64,000 bases of DNA from Amycolatopsis sp. MtRt-6 (GTDB taxonomy: Bacteria; Actinomycetota; Actinomycetes; Mycobacteriales; Pseudonocardiaceae), in assembly GCF_017308975.1 (NCBI RefSeq), contig NZ_JADWPD010000045.1, forward strand, positions 21,937 through 85,936, in the 5' to 3' direction. Shown here in pieces: positions 33,127 through 41,427 of this stretch (the stretch's first letter is position 1; each line of letters opens with the position of its first letter). The translations under genes and the position numbers were made by a program. Below the pieces are notes generated by a model, which saw nothing but the letters and a program-made list of their open reading frames with translations, was not told where the DNA came from and ran no database searches.

Positions 33127-33786
33127 TCAGCGCGGCTGGGTGGCCGCCCCGTCGTCCTGCAGGTACTTCAAGCGGTTGCGTACCGCGATCACGCCCGGCA
33201 CTGCCTCGGTCAGCCATTCCGCGCGCTCCACCTCGCTACGCCGGTCGATCACGCCGCTGAGTGTCACGACACCGTCGTCGACCTGGACCCCGGCCGCCGA
33301 AAGGTCCGCCCAGATCGACCGCTGCAGGACTTCACGCTCGACGGTTTCCTTGATCTCCTCGTCCGGCCGCAGGAAGGCGCACAGGACGTCTCGGCGCGCG
33401 AGAACGCCCACGAGATGACCCGCGCCGTTCACGACGTAGAGGCAGCGCAGGTTCGCCTCCACCAACCGCCGGGCCGCTCCTGCCACGGGTTCGTCCTTCG
33501 CCACGGTGGGCACGCGGCGGGTCATCAGCTCGCGCGCGGTCAGGCCTTGGGCCTTGGTCCACACGCGCAGCCGCCCGAGCCCGCGCTCACGCCGGGCGTC
33601 CCGGCCGTGGCGAGCCAGCAGATCTGCCTCACCGACGACGCCGATCGGGCGCCGGTGCTCGTCCACCACCGGGATCGCCGCGATGGCGTGCTCGGCCAGC
33701 AAGGCGACCAGCTCCTTGAACGACCTCCCGGGACCGGCCGACACGACCGGCCGGCTCATCAGGTCGGACACCAGCGGACCACGCAT
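33127..33786 (-). CDS. CBS-pair plus BON domain protein 1
   Basis: 219 residues. Two CBS motifs (MSRPVVSAGPGRSFKELVALL at about 9 and MTRRVPTVAKDEPVAGAARRL at about 80) form a Bateman module that binds adenine nucleotides, followed by a BON domain (VQVDDGVVTLSGVIDRRSEVE, about 165-185), a fold linked to membrane or phospholipid contact. ATG at 33786 has GGAGGTGCAGTC before it. Same architecture as 38969-39667. Likely senses energy charge near the membrane during hypoxia; no target is evident. A DevR site is 85-104 bp upstream. Confidence 0.88.
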   Translation of the reverse strand: MRGPLVSDLMSRPVVSAGPGRSFKELVALLAEHAIAAIPVVDEHRRPIGVVGEADLLARHGRDARRERGLGRLRVWTKAQGLTARELMTRRVPTVAKDEPVAGAARRLVEANLRCLYVVNGAGHLVGVLARRDVLCAFLRPDEEIKETVEREVLQRSIWADLSAAGVQVDDGVVTLSGVIDRRSEVERAEWLTEAVPGVIAVRNRLKYLQDDGAATQPR

Positions 33787-33870
33787 GACTGCACCTCCGT
33801 CGGAAACACTTCTCCGGCCACGGTAGGAGCCGGCAGGTGGTTCGCGCGGCAGGCTACGGTCCCCGGCCGA

Positions 33871-33890
33871 GAGGCCTTTCGCCCCTTTGC
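33871..33890. promoter_or_regulatory. Bidirectional DevR-type site between CBS-BON 1 and PLDc_N gene
   Basis: GAGGCCTTTCGCCCCTTTGC, degenerate in the left half-site; 85-104 bp from the CBS-BON start and 51-70 bp from the PLDc_N start. Confidence 0.5.
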
Positions 33891-33940
33891 GCCGGGGATT
33901 CCGATGCCGTTGCCTGGAAGCCCGATGAGAGGAGCACGAC

Positions 33941-34186
33941 ATGGGACACCACAAGCGGTGGCGTGACCTGACCGCGCGGCAGCGCACGGGAATCGGCGCC
34001 GCGGCGAGCGTGCAGCTCCTGCTCGCCGCAGCGGCCTGGTGGGACCTCGCCCGGCTGCCCGCCGACCGCGTCCGCGGGCCGAAGTGGCTGTGGACCCTGG
34101 TGATCGCCGTGAACTACGTCGGGCCGGTGGTCTACTTCGCGTGCGCGCGGGTCCCGCGGGCGACGACGACCGGGCAAAGCGCGTAG
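33941..34186 (+). CDS. PLDc_N-type small two-TM membrane protein
   Basis: 81 residues with two helices (about 18-34 and 50-66) and the pattern WLWTLVIAVNYVGPVVYF, typical of the phospholipase D nuclease N-terminal (PLDc_N) domain that also occurs alone as a small protein. ATG at 33941 with GAGAGGAGC upstream. The last 55 bases overlap the 3' end of the convergent universal stress protein gene. Shares the DevR site 33871-33890 with the CBS-BON operon. Function unknown. Confidence 0.78.
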   Translation: MGHHKRWRDLTARQRTGIGAAASVQLLLAAAAWWDLARLPADRVRGPKWLWTLVIAVNYVGPVVYFACARVPRATTTGQSA

Positions 34187-35025
34187 GACATCAGCGACTG
34201 GCTCGTCGAGCCCAAGGCCAGGCCGCTGAACCCGCCCCGGCCGCGGCTGCCGACCACGAGCAGTTGCGCCCGGTCGGCGAGGTCGAGCAGCTGCTCGGCC
34301 GGGCGTCCGGCCCGCACGACGCGGTCGACGACCACGTCCGGGTACTTCTCCTGCCAGCCGGCCAGCCGCTGGGCGAGCAGTTCGTGTTCGTGCTCCTCCA
34401 TCGCCGTGCTGTCCATCGTCCACCGGCCTTCTTCGAAGATGGCGGCCAAGAACGCTTCGTGCCAGCAGTGGACCGCGATCAGCCGCGCACGCCGCCAGGA
34501 CGCCTCCTGGAACGCGACCGCGATGGCCTCCTCGCTCGCTGAAGTGCCGTCGACGCCCACGACGACCGGTCCTTCGGCCGGCGGCTCGTCTTCCCCGGTA
34601 TGTGCCCGGATCAGTGCGACCGGGCACGGCGCGTGGGCGGCCAGCGCCACCGAGACCGACCCGAGCAGCACCCGGCCGAGCGGGCGCAGGCCCGGCGTCC
34701 CGAGCACGATCATCGTCGCGCCTTCCGCTTCGGCGAGCAACGCCTCGGCGGGCCGTTCCGACCGCACCACGGTCTCGACACCAGTACCGGACGCGACGGC
34801 ACGGGCCTCGGCGAGCATGCGCTCGCCCCGCGCACCGACCGCCTGCTGGATCTGCTCGAACGTCGGGTCGCCCCGCGGGTAGGGCGGGGGCAGCTCGGGC
34901 AGGGCATGGACCAGGCGCAGACCGAGGTTTCGTTCCCGCGCGACGCGCGCCGCCCAGCGGACCGCCATGAGCGCGCCCTCAGAGCCGTCGACGCCGACCA
35001 CCATTGCTGAAGCCGATCCGGTCAT
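34132..35025 (-). CDS. Tandem-domain universal stress protein
   Basis: 297 residues with two UspA domains. Each has the ATP-binding pattern GxxGx9GS: GTPGLRPLGRVLLGS (about residue 108) and GSRGRGGFSGLALGS (about 262), and each begins VVGVDG(S/T). This is the architecture of the ATP-binding tandem USPs (Rv1996, Rv2005c, Rv2623) of the M. tuberculosis DosR regulon, where Rv2623 slows growth. ATG at 35025 follows AAAGGGGAAG. A DevR site (CAGGACTTTGGTCC) is 83-101 bp upstream, shared with doxX. Confidence 0.94.
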   Translation of the reverse strand: MTGSASAMVVGVDGSEGALMAVRWAARVARERNLGLRLVHALPELPPPYPRGDPTFEQIQQAVGARGERMLAEARAVASGTGVETVVRSERPAEALLAEAEGATMIVLGTPGLRPLGRVLLGSVSVALAAHAPCPVALIRAHTGEDEPPAEGPVVVGVDGTSASEEAIAVAFQEASWRRARLIAVHCWHEAFLAAIFEEGRWTMDSTAMEEHEHELLAQRLAGWQEKYPDVVVDRVVRAGRPAEQLLDLADRAQLLVVGSRGRGGFSGLALGSTSQSLMSYALCPVVVARGTRAHAK

Positions 35026-35107
35026 CCCGCTTCCCCTTTCGCGTCACTGCTCACGGCAAGTCAACCGGCCGAAGCCGCCTCCGGCGCGGGGCTTCCGCCC
35101 TTGTTCC

Positions 35108-35186
35108 GCAGGACTTTGGTCCATTCACCGCGGTCCCCGCGAACGAGCGCCCAAGGGCCTCCCGGCCGGGGACCTTCGACTCCAGA
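35108..35186. promoter_or_regulatory. Three DevR-type sites between tandem USP and doxX
   Basis: GCAGGACTTTGGTCC (35108-35122, best), GCGCCCAAGGGCCTCCC (about 35147-35163) and GGGGACCTTCGACTCC (about 35168-35183). The first is 83 bp from the USP start; the last two are about 21 bp apart and 57-96 bp from doxX. Confidence 0.62.
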
Positions 35187-35242
35187 CCGCGCCGCGGCGA
35201 CGGCAGAAGCTGATGGCAGCAACGAAAGAACGGAGGTTTCCC

Positions 35243-35851
35243 ATGTCCATCCGACCGGATGAAAAGAAGACCACGTCGAACCGCGTCCCGACCCAGCGGG
35301 CCACCGAGCCGGCGACAGTCCCCGACTTCGTCGCCGAACCGACGATCGCCGGGAAGTCCCTGGCTGTTCTCCGGTTCGCCACGGGATTCGTGTTCCTGTG
35401 GGCGTTCCTGGACAAGCTGTTCGGCTTCGGCTACGCAACTCCGGCCAAGGGCGCCTGGATCAACGGCGGCTCGCCGACCAAGGGATTCCTCAGCGGTGTC
35501 CACGTCGGACCGTTCGAGTCGATGTTCCACGCCTGGGCCGGCACCTGGTGGGCGAACTGGCTGTTCATGCTCGGCCTCGCCGCCGTCGGCATCGCCGTCA
35601 TCGCGGGCATCGGCCTGCGCCTGAGCGCCATCGCCGGCAGCCTCATGATGCTCCTGATGTGGGCCGCCGAATGGCCGTTCGCCCTCAGCACCAGCACCGG
35701 CGAAGCGACGCACTCCACCAACCCCGTCATCGACTACCACATCATCTACGCACTGGTCCTCATCGTGCTGGCAGCCGCCGCGGCCGGGAACACGTGGGGT
35801 ATCGGCCGTCGCTGGGCCGTCCTCGTCGGCGACCGCAAGTGGCTGCGGTGA
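35243..35851 (+). CDS. DoxX-family membrane protein
   Basis: 202 residues; after a polar ~45-residue N-terminus come four transmembrane helices (about 45-65, 100-125, 130-150, 165-190) with the DoxX features LRFATGFVFLWAFLDKLFGFG and WLFMLGLAAVGIAVIAGIGLR. DoxX/DoxD relatives are linked to thiosulfate:quinone oxidation or, in mycobacteria, a membrane oxidoreductase complex, but many are uncharacterised. ATG at 35243 follows GGAGGTTTCCC; longer upstream frame rejected. Three DevR-type sites lie 57-135 bp upstream. Confidence 0.85.
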   Translation: MSIRPDEKKTTSNRVPTQRATEPATVPDFVAEPTIAGKSLAVLRFATGFVFLWAFLDKLFGFGYATPAKGAWINGGSPTKGFLSGVHVGPFESMFHAWAGTWWANWLFMLGLAAVGIAVIAGIGLRLSAIAGSLMMLLMWAAEWPFALSTSTGEATHSTNPVIDYHIIYALVLIVLAAAAAGNTWGIGRRWAVLVGDRKWLR

Positions 35852-35865
35852 ATCGAATGTCATCC

Positions 35866-35895
35866 ATGGGCGCCCGCCGACCGGCGGGCGCCCAT
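35866..35895 (+). terminator. Hairpin between doxX and the Zn-dehydrogenase
   Basis: Arms ATGGGCGCCCGCCG (35866-35879) and CGGCGGGCGCCCAT (35882-35895) are perfect reverse complements; with a realistic loop the stem is about 12 bp. It starts 15 bases after the doxX stop and ends 27 bases before the next ATG, so it would cut or attenuate read-through into the dehydrogenase. Confidence 0.7.
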
Positions 35896-35921
35896 TCCCG
35901 CTGTCCGGACAAGGAGAAGAA

Positions 35922-36959
35922 ATGAAGGCACTCGTGTACGACGGCCCCGGCCGGCGCAGCTGGACCGACCACGCCGACCCCGAATTGACCGCACCCACCG
36001 ACGCGATCGTGCGGATCGACGCGGTCACCATCTGCGGCACCGATCTGCACATCCTCAAGGGCGACGTCCCCGAGGTCGAGCGCGGCCGGATCCTGGGCCA
36101 CGAAGCGGTCGGCACCATCGTCGACACCGGCTCAGCCGTCACAGGTGTCAAGGCCGGCGACAACGTCCTGATTTCCTGCATCTCCGCCTGCGGGCGCTGT
36201 GAGTACTGCCGGGCCGCGGCCTACGGCCAGTGCCTCGGCGGCGGGGGCTGGATCCTCGGCCACACGACCGACGGCGTCCAAGCCGAGTACGCGCGCGTCC
36301 CGTTCGCCGACACCTCGACCTACGTGCTGCCCTCCGGCGTGAGCGACGAGTCCGCGCTGATGCTCGCCGACATCGTCCCGACGTCCTACGAGGTCGGCGT
36401 GCGCAACGGCGGCGTCAAACCGGGCGACACGGTGGTGATCGTCGGAGCCGGGCCGATCGGCCTGGCCGCGGTCGCCAACGCCCAGCTGTTCTCCCCCAGC
36501 ACGATCATCGTCGTCGACCGGGAACCGGCCCGGCTGGACGCGGCGAAGTCGTTCGGCGCCGACGTGCTGGTGCGGCCGGGCGAAGCGGTCACCGCGGTGG
36601 CCGAAGCGAGCGGCGGGCTCGGCGCGGACGTCGCCATCGAGGCCGTCGGCATCCCGGAAACGTTCGAACTGTGCACGAAGCTGGTCCGTCCTGGCGGGCA
36701 CGTGGCGAACGTCGGCGTCCACGGCGCCCCGGCGACGCTGCACCTCGAGGAACTGTGGATCAAGAACGTCACGATCACCACGGGCCTGGTCGACACCTCC
36801 AGCACACCGATGCTGCTGCGCATGCTCGCGGCGGGCCGGCTGGACACCAACCGGTTCATCACCCACCGGTTCGGGCTCGACGAGATGGACGAGGCCTACG
36901 ACGTCTTCGCCCACCCACAGGACAGCAACGCACTGAAGGTCGCCCTGTTCCGCAGCTGA
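35922..36959 (+). CDS. Zinc-dependent dehydrogenase, threonine/alcohol dehydrogenase-like
   Basis: 345-residue medium-chain dehydrogenase. Catalytic zinc motif CGTDLHIL (about residue 38), GHEAVG (58-63), the structural-zinc cysteines CGRCEYCRAAAYGQC (about 89-103) and the nucleotide-binding VVIVGAGPIGLAAV (about 172) are seen; VVDREPARLDAAKSFGAD places an acidic residue for NAD preference. It differs from the AdhP-type enzyme at the left edge by the GGWILGHTTDG insertion, common in 'alcohol dehydrogenase catalytic domain' proteins near DosR islands. ATG after AAGGAGAAGAA. No DevR site of its own is obvious; it may depend on read-through from doxX. Confidence 0.9.
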   Translation: MKALVYDGPGRRSWTDHADPELTAPTDAIVRIDAVTICGTDLHILKGDVPEVERGRILGHEAVGTIVDTGSAVTGVKAGDNVLISCISACGRCEYCRAAAYGQCLGGGGWILGHTTDGVQAEYARVPFADTSTYVLPSGVSDESALMLADIVPTSYEVGVRNGGVKPGDTVVIVGAGPIGLAAVANAQLFSPSTIIVVDREPARLDAAKSFGADVLVRPGEAVTAVAEASGGLGADVAIEAVGIPETFELCTKLVRPGGHVANVGVHGAPATLHLEELWIKNVTITTGLVDTSSTPMLLRMLAAGRLDTNRFITHRFGLDEMDEAYDVFAHPQDSNALKVALFRS

Positions 36960-36968
36960 GCGCCCCAG

Positions 36969-37016
36969 GGTGGCGTCAGACGCACCCAAGCCGCCTTCGG
37001 TGCGTCTGACGCCACC
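36969..37016 (+). terminator. Perfect 18-bp hairpin after the Zn-dehydrogenase
   Basis: Arms GGTGGCGTCAGACGCACC (36969-36986) and its exact reverse complement (36999-37016) with a 12-base loop, beginning nine bases after the stop codon. It separates the dehydrogenase from the surface-protein gene. Confidence 0.82.
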
Positions 37017-37066
37017 GTTCGCCAACGTGACACGAAGGAGAAGTCCACAAGACAAGGAGGAAACCG

Positions 37067-38884
37067 ATGTCACGGTTACCCAGGTCTGCCGGAGCGGTGT
37101 TGTCGGCGATCGCACTCTGCCTCGCCGCGACGGCGGGGCCCGCGTTCGGTGCCGACACGCAGCCGGCCCGGCAGGACTCCCCGGAAAGCACGGCGACCGC
37201 CGTCCCCGATGAACCCGCCGCCGGGCCTACGCCGACTTCCCCCGCAACGACGACGGCACCCGCACCATCCAGACCGGCCGCGACCTCCCCGACGCCCACG
37301 ACCGAAGCGGCGACTGCCGAGCCGTCTCCATCCAAGCCGACACCCAGCACACCGACCGCCACGGCAGCCCAGCCGGCCGCGCCCGCACCCGACATGGCGG
37401 ACTTGCGGTTGTCGGTGTGGTTCGACAAGGACGCCTATCTCGCCCAAGAACCGATCACCGCGCACGCCACAGTCACCAATGTGGGTACCGCCGCGGCGGG
37501 TGAGGCCAGGGTGAACTCCACCGGTAACCTGTCGAGCGAGTCCTGGGCGACGCTGTCGCCGTCCGGAGCACCGATCGAGCCGGGCCAGACCGTGGAAAGC
37601 CGCACCACCGGGTACGTCACGACCGATTCCGGCCCCTTGACCATCACCGTCACGGTCCGGCTGCTCGGCGACCAGGCGGACGCGAACCCTACGGACAACG
37701 CCGTCACGGCTTCCGTCCCGGTCACCCACGTCCGCGGTAGCTACCGTGGAACCGTCTACGGCGACCGCAACGGGAATCGCACGATGGATCCCGGCGAAGC
37801 CCTCTCCGGGATCCGGGTCGGTACTTCGGGAGGGAACCCGAACGTCGTCCGCACCGCGGTCACCGACGCCGAAGGACACTTCGTTTTCCTGGATCTGCCG
37901 GCAGGCGGTTACTGGACCTGGTTCGACAGCACCGATTGGCATCTGACGGCACCGAGTGTCGAAGTGACCGGGATGAACGACCCCGACGTCCTGATCCGCG
38001 GCGTGCCCTCGGCCGCCACCTGGCTGTCTGCGTCCGCAGAGTTCACGCGGGGGTCGTACCGCGTGAACGACGTCGCGCACCTGACCATGACCTTGACCAA
38101 CAAGGGAACGGCGCTGATGACGAACCTGACCGCCGACTGCTGGGCCACTGCCGCCGGCCAGGTGGACACCGGGAAGCTGGCCGCAAGCGGGCCGGGAGTT
38201 GCCGTGCCCTCCGGTGCCACGCGAACCGTCGACATGACGGTCCGGATCACGGAGGAGGCGGCCACCGAAGGAAACCTGCGCGTGTGGTGTTCGGTCGGGG
38301 CACCGCCGCACCTCAACGGACCGTCTGCCGTCCGGGCGACCGCCAGGGTTCCCGGCGGCATGGCCCCGAAGGTCGTCGGCTACCTCGGGCTCTTCCGGTA
38401 CAAGCCCATTCTCGGGTTCCCCTCGAGCGACCCCTTGCCCGGGGTGAAGGTCTACCTCCGGAACCAGGTCACCGGGGCGGTCGTCGCTCGCGCGGTGTCC
38501 GGAACCGGCGGCGACTTCACGTTCTACGAGGTGCCGGCCGGCATCTACGAATTCGGGATCGTCGGCCCCTGGCGGCTGGTGTACACCGATCCGGAGTTCC
38601 TGGTACGCGATGGTGAGAACGGGGTCATCCAGACCATTCCCTACAACCATCACATCATCGTCGTTCCCGGACCGAACCAGGCCGATCCTGATCCCGCACC
38701 GCAGCCCGGCGGTCAGCCCGCGCCGACGTTCCCGGCCGCAGTGGCGCCGCGGCCGGTCGCGGCACAACCGGCCGGCCTGGCGACGACGGGTGTCGAGGTG
38801 ACCTGGCTGGCACTGAGCGCCTTCCTCACCACGATCATCGGTGTAGGGCTCGTATTCGGCACCGTTCGAAGGCGTCCGCGGTAG
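37067..38884 (+). CDS. Secreted SdrD-B-type repeat surface protein with LATTG sorting signal
   Basis: 605 residues. Signal peptide (RLPRSAGAVLSAIALCLAATAGPAFGA, cleaved near residue 29), a Pro/Thr/Ala-rich linker (about 30-108), a CARDB-like beta-domain (about 110-222), an SdrD B-type domain with GTVYGDRNGNRTMDPGEAL and DAEGHFVFLDLPAGGYW (about 224-290), a second adhesin-like region (about 300-430), another Cna-B/SdrD-like unit (about 440-530), a proline-rich stretch and a C-terminal LATTG, hydrophobic helix and RRRPR tail. LAxTG is the motif recognised by class E sortases of actinobacteria. ATG after AAGGAGG. Not an obvious DevR target. Confidence 0.85.
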   Translation: MSRLPRSAGAVLSAIALCLAATAGPAFGADTQPARQDSPESTATAVPDEPAAGPTPTSPATTTAPAPSRPAATSPTPTTEAATAEPSPSKPTPSTPTATAAQPAAPAPDMADLRLSVWFDKDAYLAQEPITAHATVTNVGTAAAGEARVNSTGNLSSESWATLSPSGAPIEPGQTVESRTTGYVTTDSGPLTITVTVRLLGDQADANPTDNAVTASVPVTHVRGSYRGTVYGDRNGNRTMDPGEALSGIRVGTSGGNPNVVRTAVTDAEGHFVFLDLPAGGYWTWFDSTDWHLTAPSVEVTGMNDPDVLIRGVPSAATWLSASAEFTRGSYRVNDVAHLTMTLTNKGTALMTNLTADCWATAAGQVDTGKLAASGPGVAVPSGATRTVDMTVRITEEAATEGNLRVWCSVGAPPHLNGPSAVRATARVPGGMAPKVVGYLGLFRYKPILGFPSSDPLPGVKVYLRNQVTGAVVARAVSGTGGDFTFYEVPAGIYEFGIVGPWRLVYTDPEFLVRDGENGVIQTIPYNHHIIVVPGPNQADPDPAPQPGGQPAPTFPAAVAPRPVAAQPAGLATTGVEVTWLALSAFLTTIIGVGLVFGTVRRRPR

Positions 38885-38925
38885 TTCGGCTGAAGCGGTC
38901 GTCATCGCTTCACCGGGAACACAGA

Positions 38926-38956
38926 GGGGCCACCGTCCGGTATGGACGGTGGCCCC
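38926..38956. terminator. Perfect 13-bp hairpin, bidirectional
   Basis: Arms GGGGCCACCGTCC (38926-38938) and GGACGGTGGCCCC (38944-38956) with a five-base loop, between the convergent surface-protein (+) and CBS-BON (-) genes. Confidence 0.8.
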
Positions 38957-38968
38957 TTCGCCGCTCTT

Positions 38969-39667
38969 TCAGTTGTGCGGTCTGTGCGAGCTCAGGATTC
39001 CGACCTCGCCCGGCGGAACCGGGGACACACCTCGGTCGTCGAAGTGGGCCTTCAGGCTCTGCCGCACCTCGACGACCCCGTCGACCCGGCGGACCAGCGC
39101 CGTGATCACCGGGATCATGCTCGTCCGCTCGACCGTGCCGTTGAGCGTCACGATGCCGTTGTGCACCGCGACGTACAAGGACGACGGGTCCAGAGCCATC
39201 TCGCGCAGGAGCACCTCGTCACGGACCTCGTCGCGGATCTCGCGGTCGGTGCGCAGGAACACCCGCAGCAGGTCCGAGCGGGAGACGACACCGACGAGCT
39301 TGCCGGCGTCGTCCACCACGGGCAGGCGGTGGAAGTGGTGCTCCTCCAGCAGTTTCGCCGCCACCGTGACGTCGTCGTCCGCGCGGACGGTCACCGCGGG
39401 CTTGGTCATCAGGTCGGCGACGAACGCGGCGCCGGCCTTCCGTTTCGCTTGGCGCGAACCGGGCTTCAGCAGGCCGTGGGGAGCCTCGTGCTCCAGCAGA
39501 TCGCCCTGGGAGACGACGCCGAGGACCCGGTCGTCCTCGTCCACCACCGGCGCTCCGCTGATGTTCCACGAAGCCAGGAGGACGGCGACAGCCTTGAACG
39601 GGGTGTCGGGTCCGACGGTGGCGACCTCGGTCGTCATGACCGACCCGACCTTGCGGCGACTGGGCAT
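38969..39667 (-). CDS. CBS-pair plus BON domain protein 2
   Basis: 232 residues: CBS 1 (VGSVMTTEVATVGPDTPFK, about 7-25), CBS 2 (VADLMTKPAVTVRADDDV, about 83-100, and FHRLPVVDDAGKLVGVVSRSD) and a BON domain (VHNGIVTLNGTVERTSM, about 170). ATG at 39667 is chosen because AAGGAGATCAAA fits it; a GTG 15 bases earlier overlaps that RBS and the preceding stop. Third gene of the operon Rv1733c-like, USP, CBS-BON. Expected to bind ATP/AMP-type ligands. Confidence 0.88.
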   Translation of the reverse strand: MPSRRKVGSVMTTEVATVGPDTPFKAVAVLLASWNISGAPVVDEDDRVLGVVSQGDLLEHEAPHGLLKPGSRQAKRKAGAAFVADLMTKPAVTVRADDDVTVAAKLLEEHHFHRLPVVDDAGKLVGVVSRSDLLRVFLRTDREIRDEVRDEVLLREMALDPSSLYVAVHNGIVTLNGTVERTSMIPVITALVRRVDGVVEVRQSLKAHFDDRGVSPVPPGEVGILSSHRPHN

Positions 39668-39678
39668 TTTGATCTCCT

Positions 39679-40191
39679 TCACAGCAGCGGTCCGGGGTAG
39701 TACGTGGCTGCCGGCTCCGCCACGGGCTCGGCTTCTTTCTCCGGCTCGGGGACCGTCCGCGCGGGGATGACCACAACGGGGCAGTTCGCCTCGCGCAGGC
39801 AGTGCTCAGCGACCGAGCCGACGAGCAGCTTCAGCAACCGGCCGCGGCCGTGACTGCCGAGCACGAGCATCGCCGCGGTCTTCGACGCCTCCTCCAGCGC
39901 CACCGTGGCCGAGTGCTCGACCAGCTCGGTCCGGACGGTCACGCCCGGGTGCTCGGCGCGGACCTCGCCGACGATCTCGTCGAGCTGCTGCCGTTCCCGG
40001 TCGGCGACCGTCTGCGGGGTTCCGGCGACCGCCGCGCCGAGGTCGTAGACCGGCTCGAACGTCCACGCGCGCAGCGCGACGACCGGCCGGCCGCTCACTG
40101 CCGCTTCCGCAACCGCCCAGCGCAGCGCGGCCACGCTGACCGCCGAATGGTCCACGCCGACGACGATGTCGCCCTGGTTTGCCGTGGTCAT
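39679..40191 (-). CDS. Single-domain universal stress protein
   Basis: 170 residues, one UspA domain: VVGVDHSAVSVAALRWAV at the N-terminus and the ATP-binding pattern GSHGRGRLLKLLVGS (about residue 119), then CPVVVIP. A 28-residue Glu/Pro-rich C-terminal tail is extra. 24 bases downstream of the Rv1733c-like gene and 11 bases before the CBS-BON ATG, so co-transcribed with both. General stress survival role by family. Confidence 0.92.
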   Translation of the reverse strand: MTTANQGDIVVGVDHSAVSVAALRWAVAEAAVSGRPVVALRAWTFEPVYDLGAAVAGTPQTVADRERQQLDEIVGEVRAEHPGVTVRTELVEHSATVALEEASKTAAMLVLGSHGRGRLLKLLVGSVAEHCLREANCPVVVIPARTVPEPEKEAEPVAEPAATYYPGPLL

Positions 40192-40215
40192 GGGGATTTC
40201 ACCTTCTCTTCGTTG

Positions 40216-40815
40216 TCAGGAATGGGTCTTGCGGTCCTGCTGCTGGAACCACTCCTGCTGCCATCGGGCGAGGCGGAAGCGGTCGAGGGAAAACACCGTG
40301 AGCCGGTAGCAGGCGGCCAGCAGTGCCACCGCGCCGAGCCACAGGCCGAGCCCGACGCCGACGGCTTCGATGGCCACACCGGCGTTGCTCAGAGGCGGAT
40401 CCACCGGGTTACCGGTGCGATCCACCCAGATCGTCACCGTTTCGCCCTTGAGCGTGCCCCGGGCGGCGACCACCTGGCCGACACGCCGAGTTCCGTCGGC
40501 GAGCATCCAGGTCGCGTCGGTGGGTTCGCCGTTTCCGATGACGCCGGCGCGCGAGTTGACCATGATTGCCGGTCCGTCGGCGAGCAGGGTCGCGGTGACC
40601 TGAGTGCGCTCCCCCAGCTGCTGCGCGGACTGCGCCTGCTGCCGGACGTACGTTTCCGAGCCGAAGCTGGCGGCGACCGGCAGCGCGGTGAGCGCCAGCA
40701 GCACCACGAGGACTCCCAGGCCGGCCTGGAACCGGTCCGAAGCCCGCGCGACCGAGCCGCGGCGGGGCAGGATGGTGCGCCACATCCGCGCGATCGGGTT
40801 CGACGACGTGCTCAT
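40216..40815 (-). CDS. Rv1733c-like two-TM membrane protein (copy B)
   Basis: 199 residues. Same plan as copy A: helix 1 (about 30-52, LGVLVVLLALTALPVAASF), an external domain with ATLLADGPAIM, helix 2 (about 148-172, LGLWLGAVALLAACYRL) and the tail FSLDRFRLARWQQEWFQQQD. ATG at 40815 has GGAGGG upstream; the 16 extra codons before it are not conserved in copy A. Leads the operon Rv1733c-like, USP, CBS-BON. DevR-type sites at 40881-40920 lie 66-105 bp upstream. Confidence 0.85.
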   Translation of the reverse strand: MSTSSNPIARMWRTILPRRGSVARASDRFQAGLGVLVVLLALTALPVAASFGSETYVRQQAQSAQQLGERTQVTATLLADGPAIMVNSRAGVIGNGEPTDATWMLADGTRRVGQVVAARGTLKGETVTIWVDRTGNPVDPPLSNAGVAIEAVGVGLGLWLGAVALLAACYRLTVFSLDRFRLARWQQEWFQQQDRKTHS

Positions 40816-40880
40816 GATCCTGGCCCTCCGGTCGGAAAACGTTGGTACCACCAGGATCGTCAATTTCCCGGACCGTTCGA

Positions 40881-40967
40881 AGAGGCCTTGGTCCCCGGTG
40901 CGCCGGGACTCGTCTGCGCCGCTGGGGAGGTCCTCCGGCGGTGCCCTGAGGACTTAGGGCCCTTTGC
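40881..40967. promoter_or_regulatory. Three DevR-type sites between Rv1733c-like B operon and hrp1-like gene
   Basis: GAGGCCTTGGTCCCC (40882-40896), CCGGGACTCGTCTGC (40903-40917, about 21 bp on) and GAGGACTTAGGGCCC (40949-40963). The first pair faces the Rv1733c-like operon, the third is 56-76 bp from the hrp1-like ATG. Confidence 0.6.
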
Positions 40968-41022
40968 CGGGGCGGAATCGCCGGGAATGGTCGAGAAACG
41001 CGACCTGAACGGAGAACGAACC

Positions 41023-41424
41023 ATGCTCGCACGCGAGATCATGACCACGCCGACGTTCGCCCTGACGCCGTCCGCCTCCCTCGAAGAGGCCGCCGAGATG
41101 ATGACTCGCCACGGGTTCACCTCGATGCCGGTGGTCGATACGGACGGGAAGCTGCTCGGCCTGGTGTCCGAAACCGACATCCTGCGGGTCCCGGTTCCGC
41201 CCGGCGACCCGGACACCGGCGTGATGCTCGACGGCGGGCCGCGCACGGCGAGCTCGGTGATGCGCCAGTCCGGTCTCGCCGTGGCGGGTGACATCGATGT
41301 GCGCGAGCTGGCGCGGGTCATGACCGACGCCGGCGTGCGCTCAGCGCCGGTCGTCGAGGGCGGGCACGTGGTCGGGATGGTGACCTTCCAGGACGTGCTG
41401 CGCGCGACCGCCGGCCATGCCTGA
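41023..41424 (+). CDS. Hrp1-like two-CBS-domain protein
   Basis: 133 residues consisting only of two CBS motifs (REIMTTPTFALTPSASLEEA at about 4 and ELARVMTDAGVRSAPVVEGGHVVGMVT at about 98). Size and order match hypoxic response protein 1 (Hrp1, Rv2626c), one of the most strongly DosR-induced proteins, of uncertain function. ATG at 41023 follows GGAGAACGAA; the long open frame upstream is not coding. A DevR-type site (GAGGACTTAGGGCCC) is 56-76 bp upstream. Its stop is three bases from the convergent nitroreductase stop. Confidence 0.87.
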   Translation: MLAREIMTTPTFALTPSASLEEAAEMMTRHGFTSMPVVDTDGKLLGLVSETDILRVPVPPGDPDTGVMLDGGPRTASSVMRQSGLAVAGDIDVRELARVMTDAGVRSAPVVEGGHVVGMVTFQDVLRATAGHA

Positions 41425-41427
41425 GTC

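Noticed and set aside
35866..37016. Similar intergenic hairpins (35866, 36969, 38926, 58818, 28541) considered as a mobile repeat family
   Set aside because: Their stem sequences are unrelated and each lies just after a stop codon, so they are ordinary terminators.
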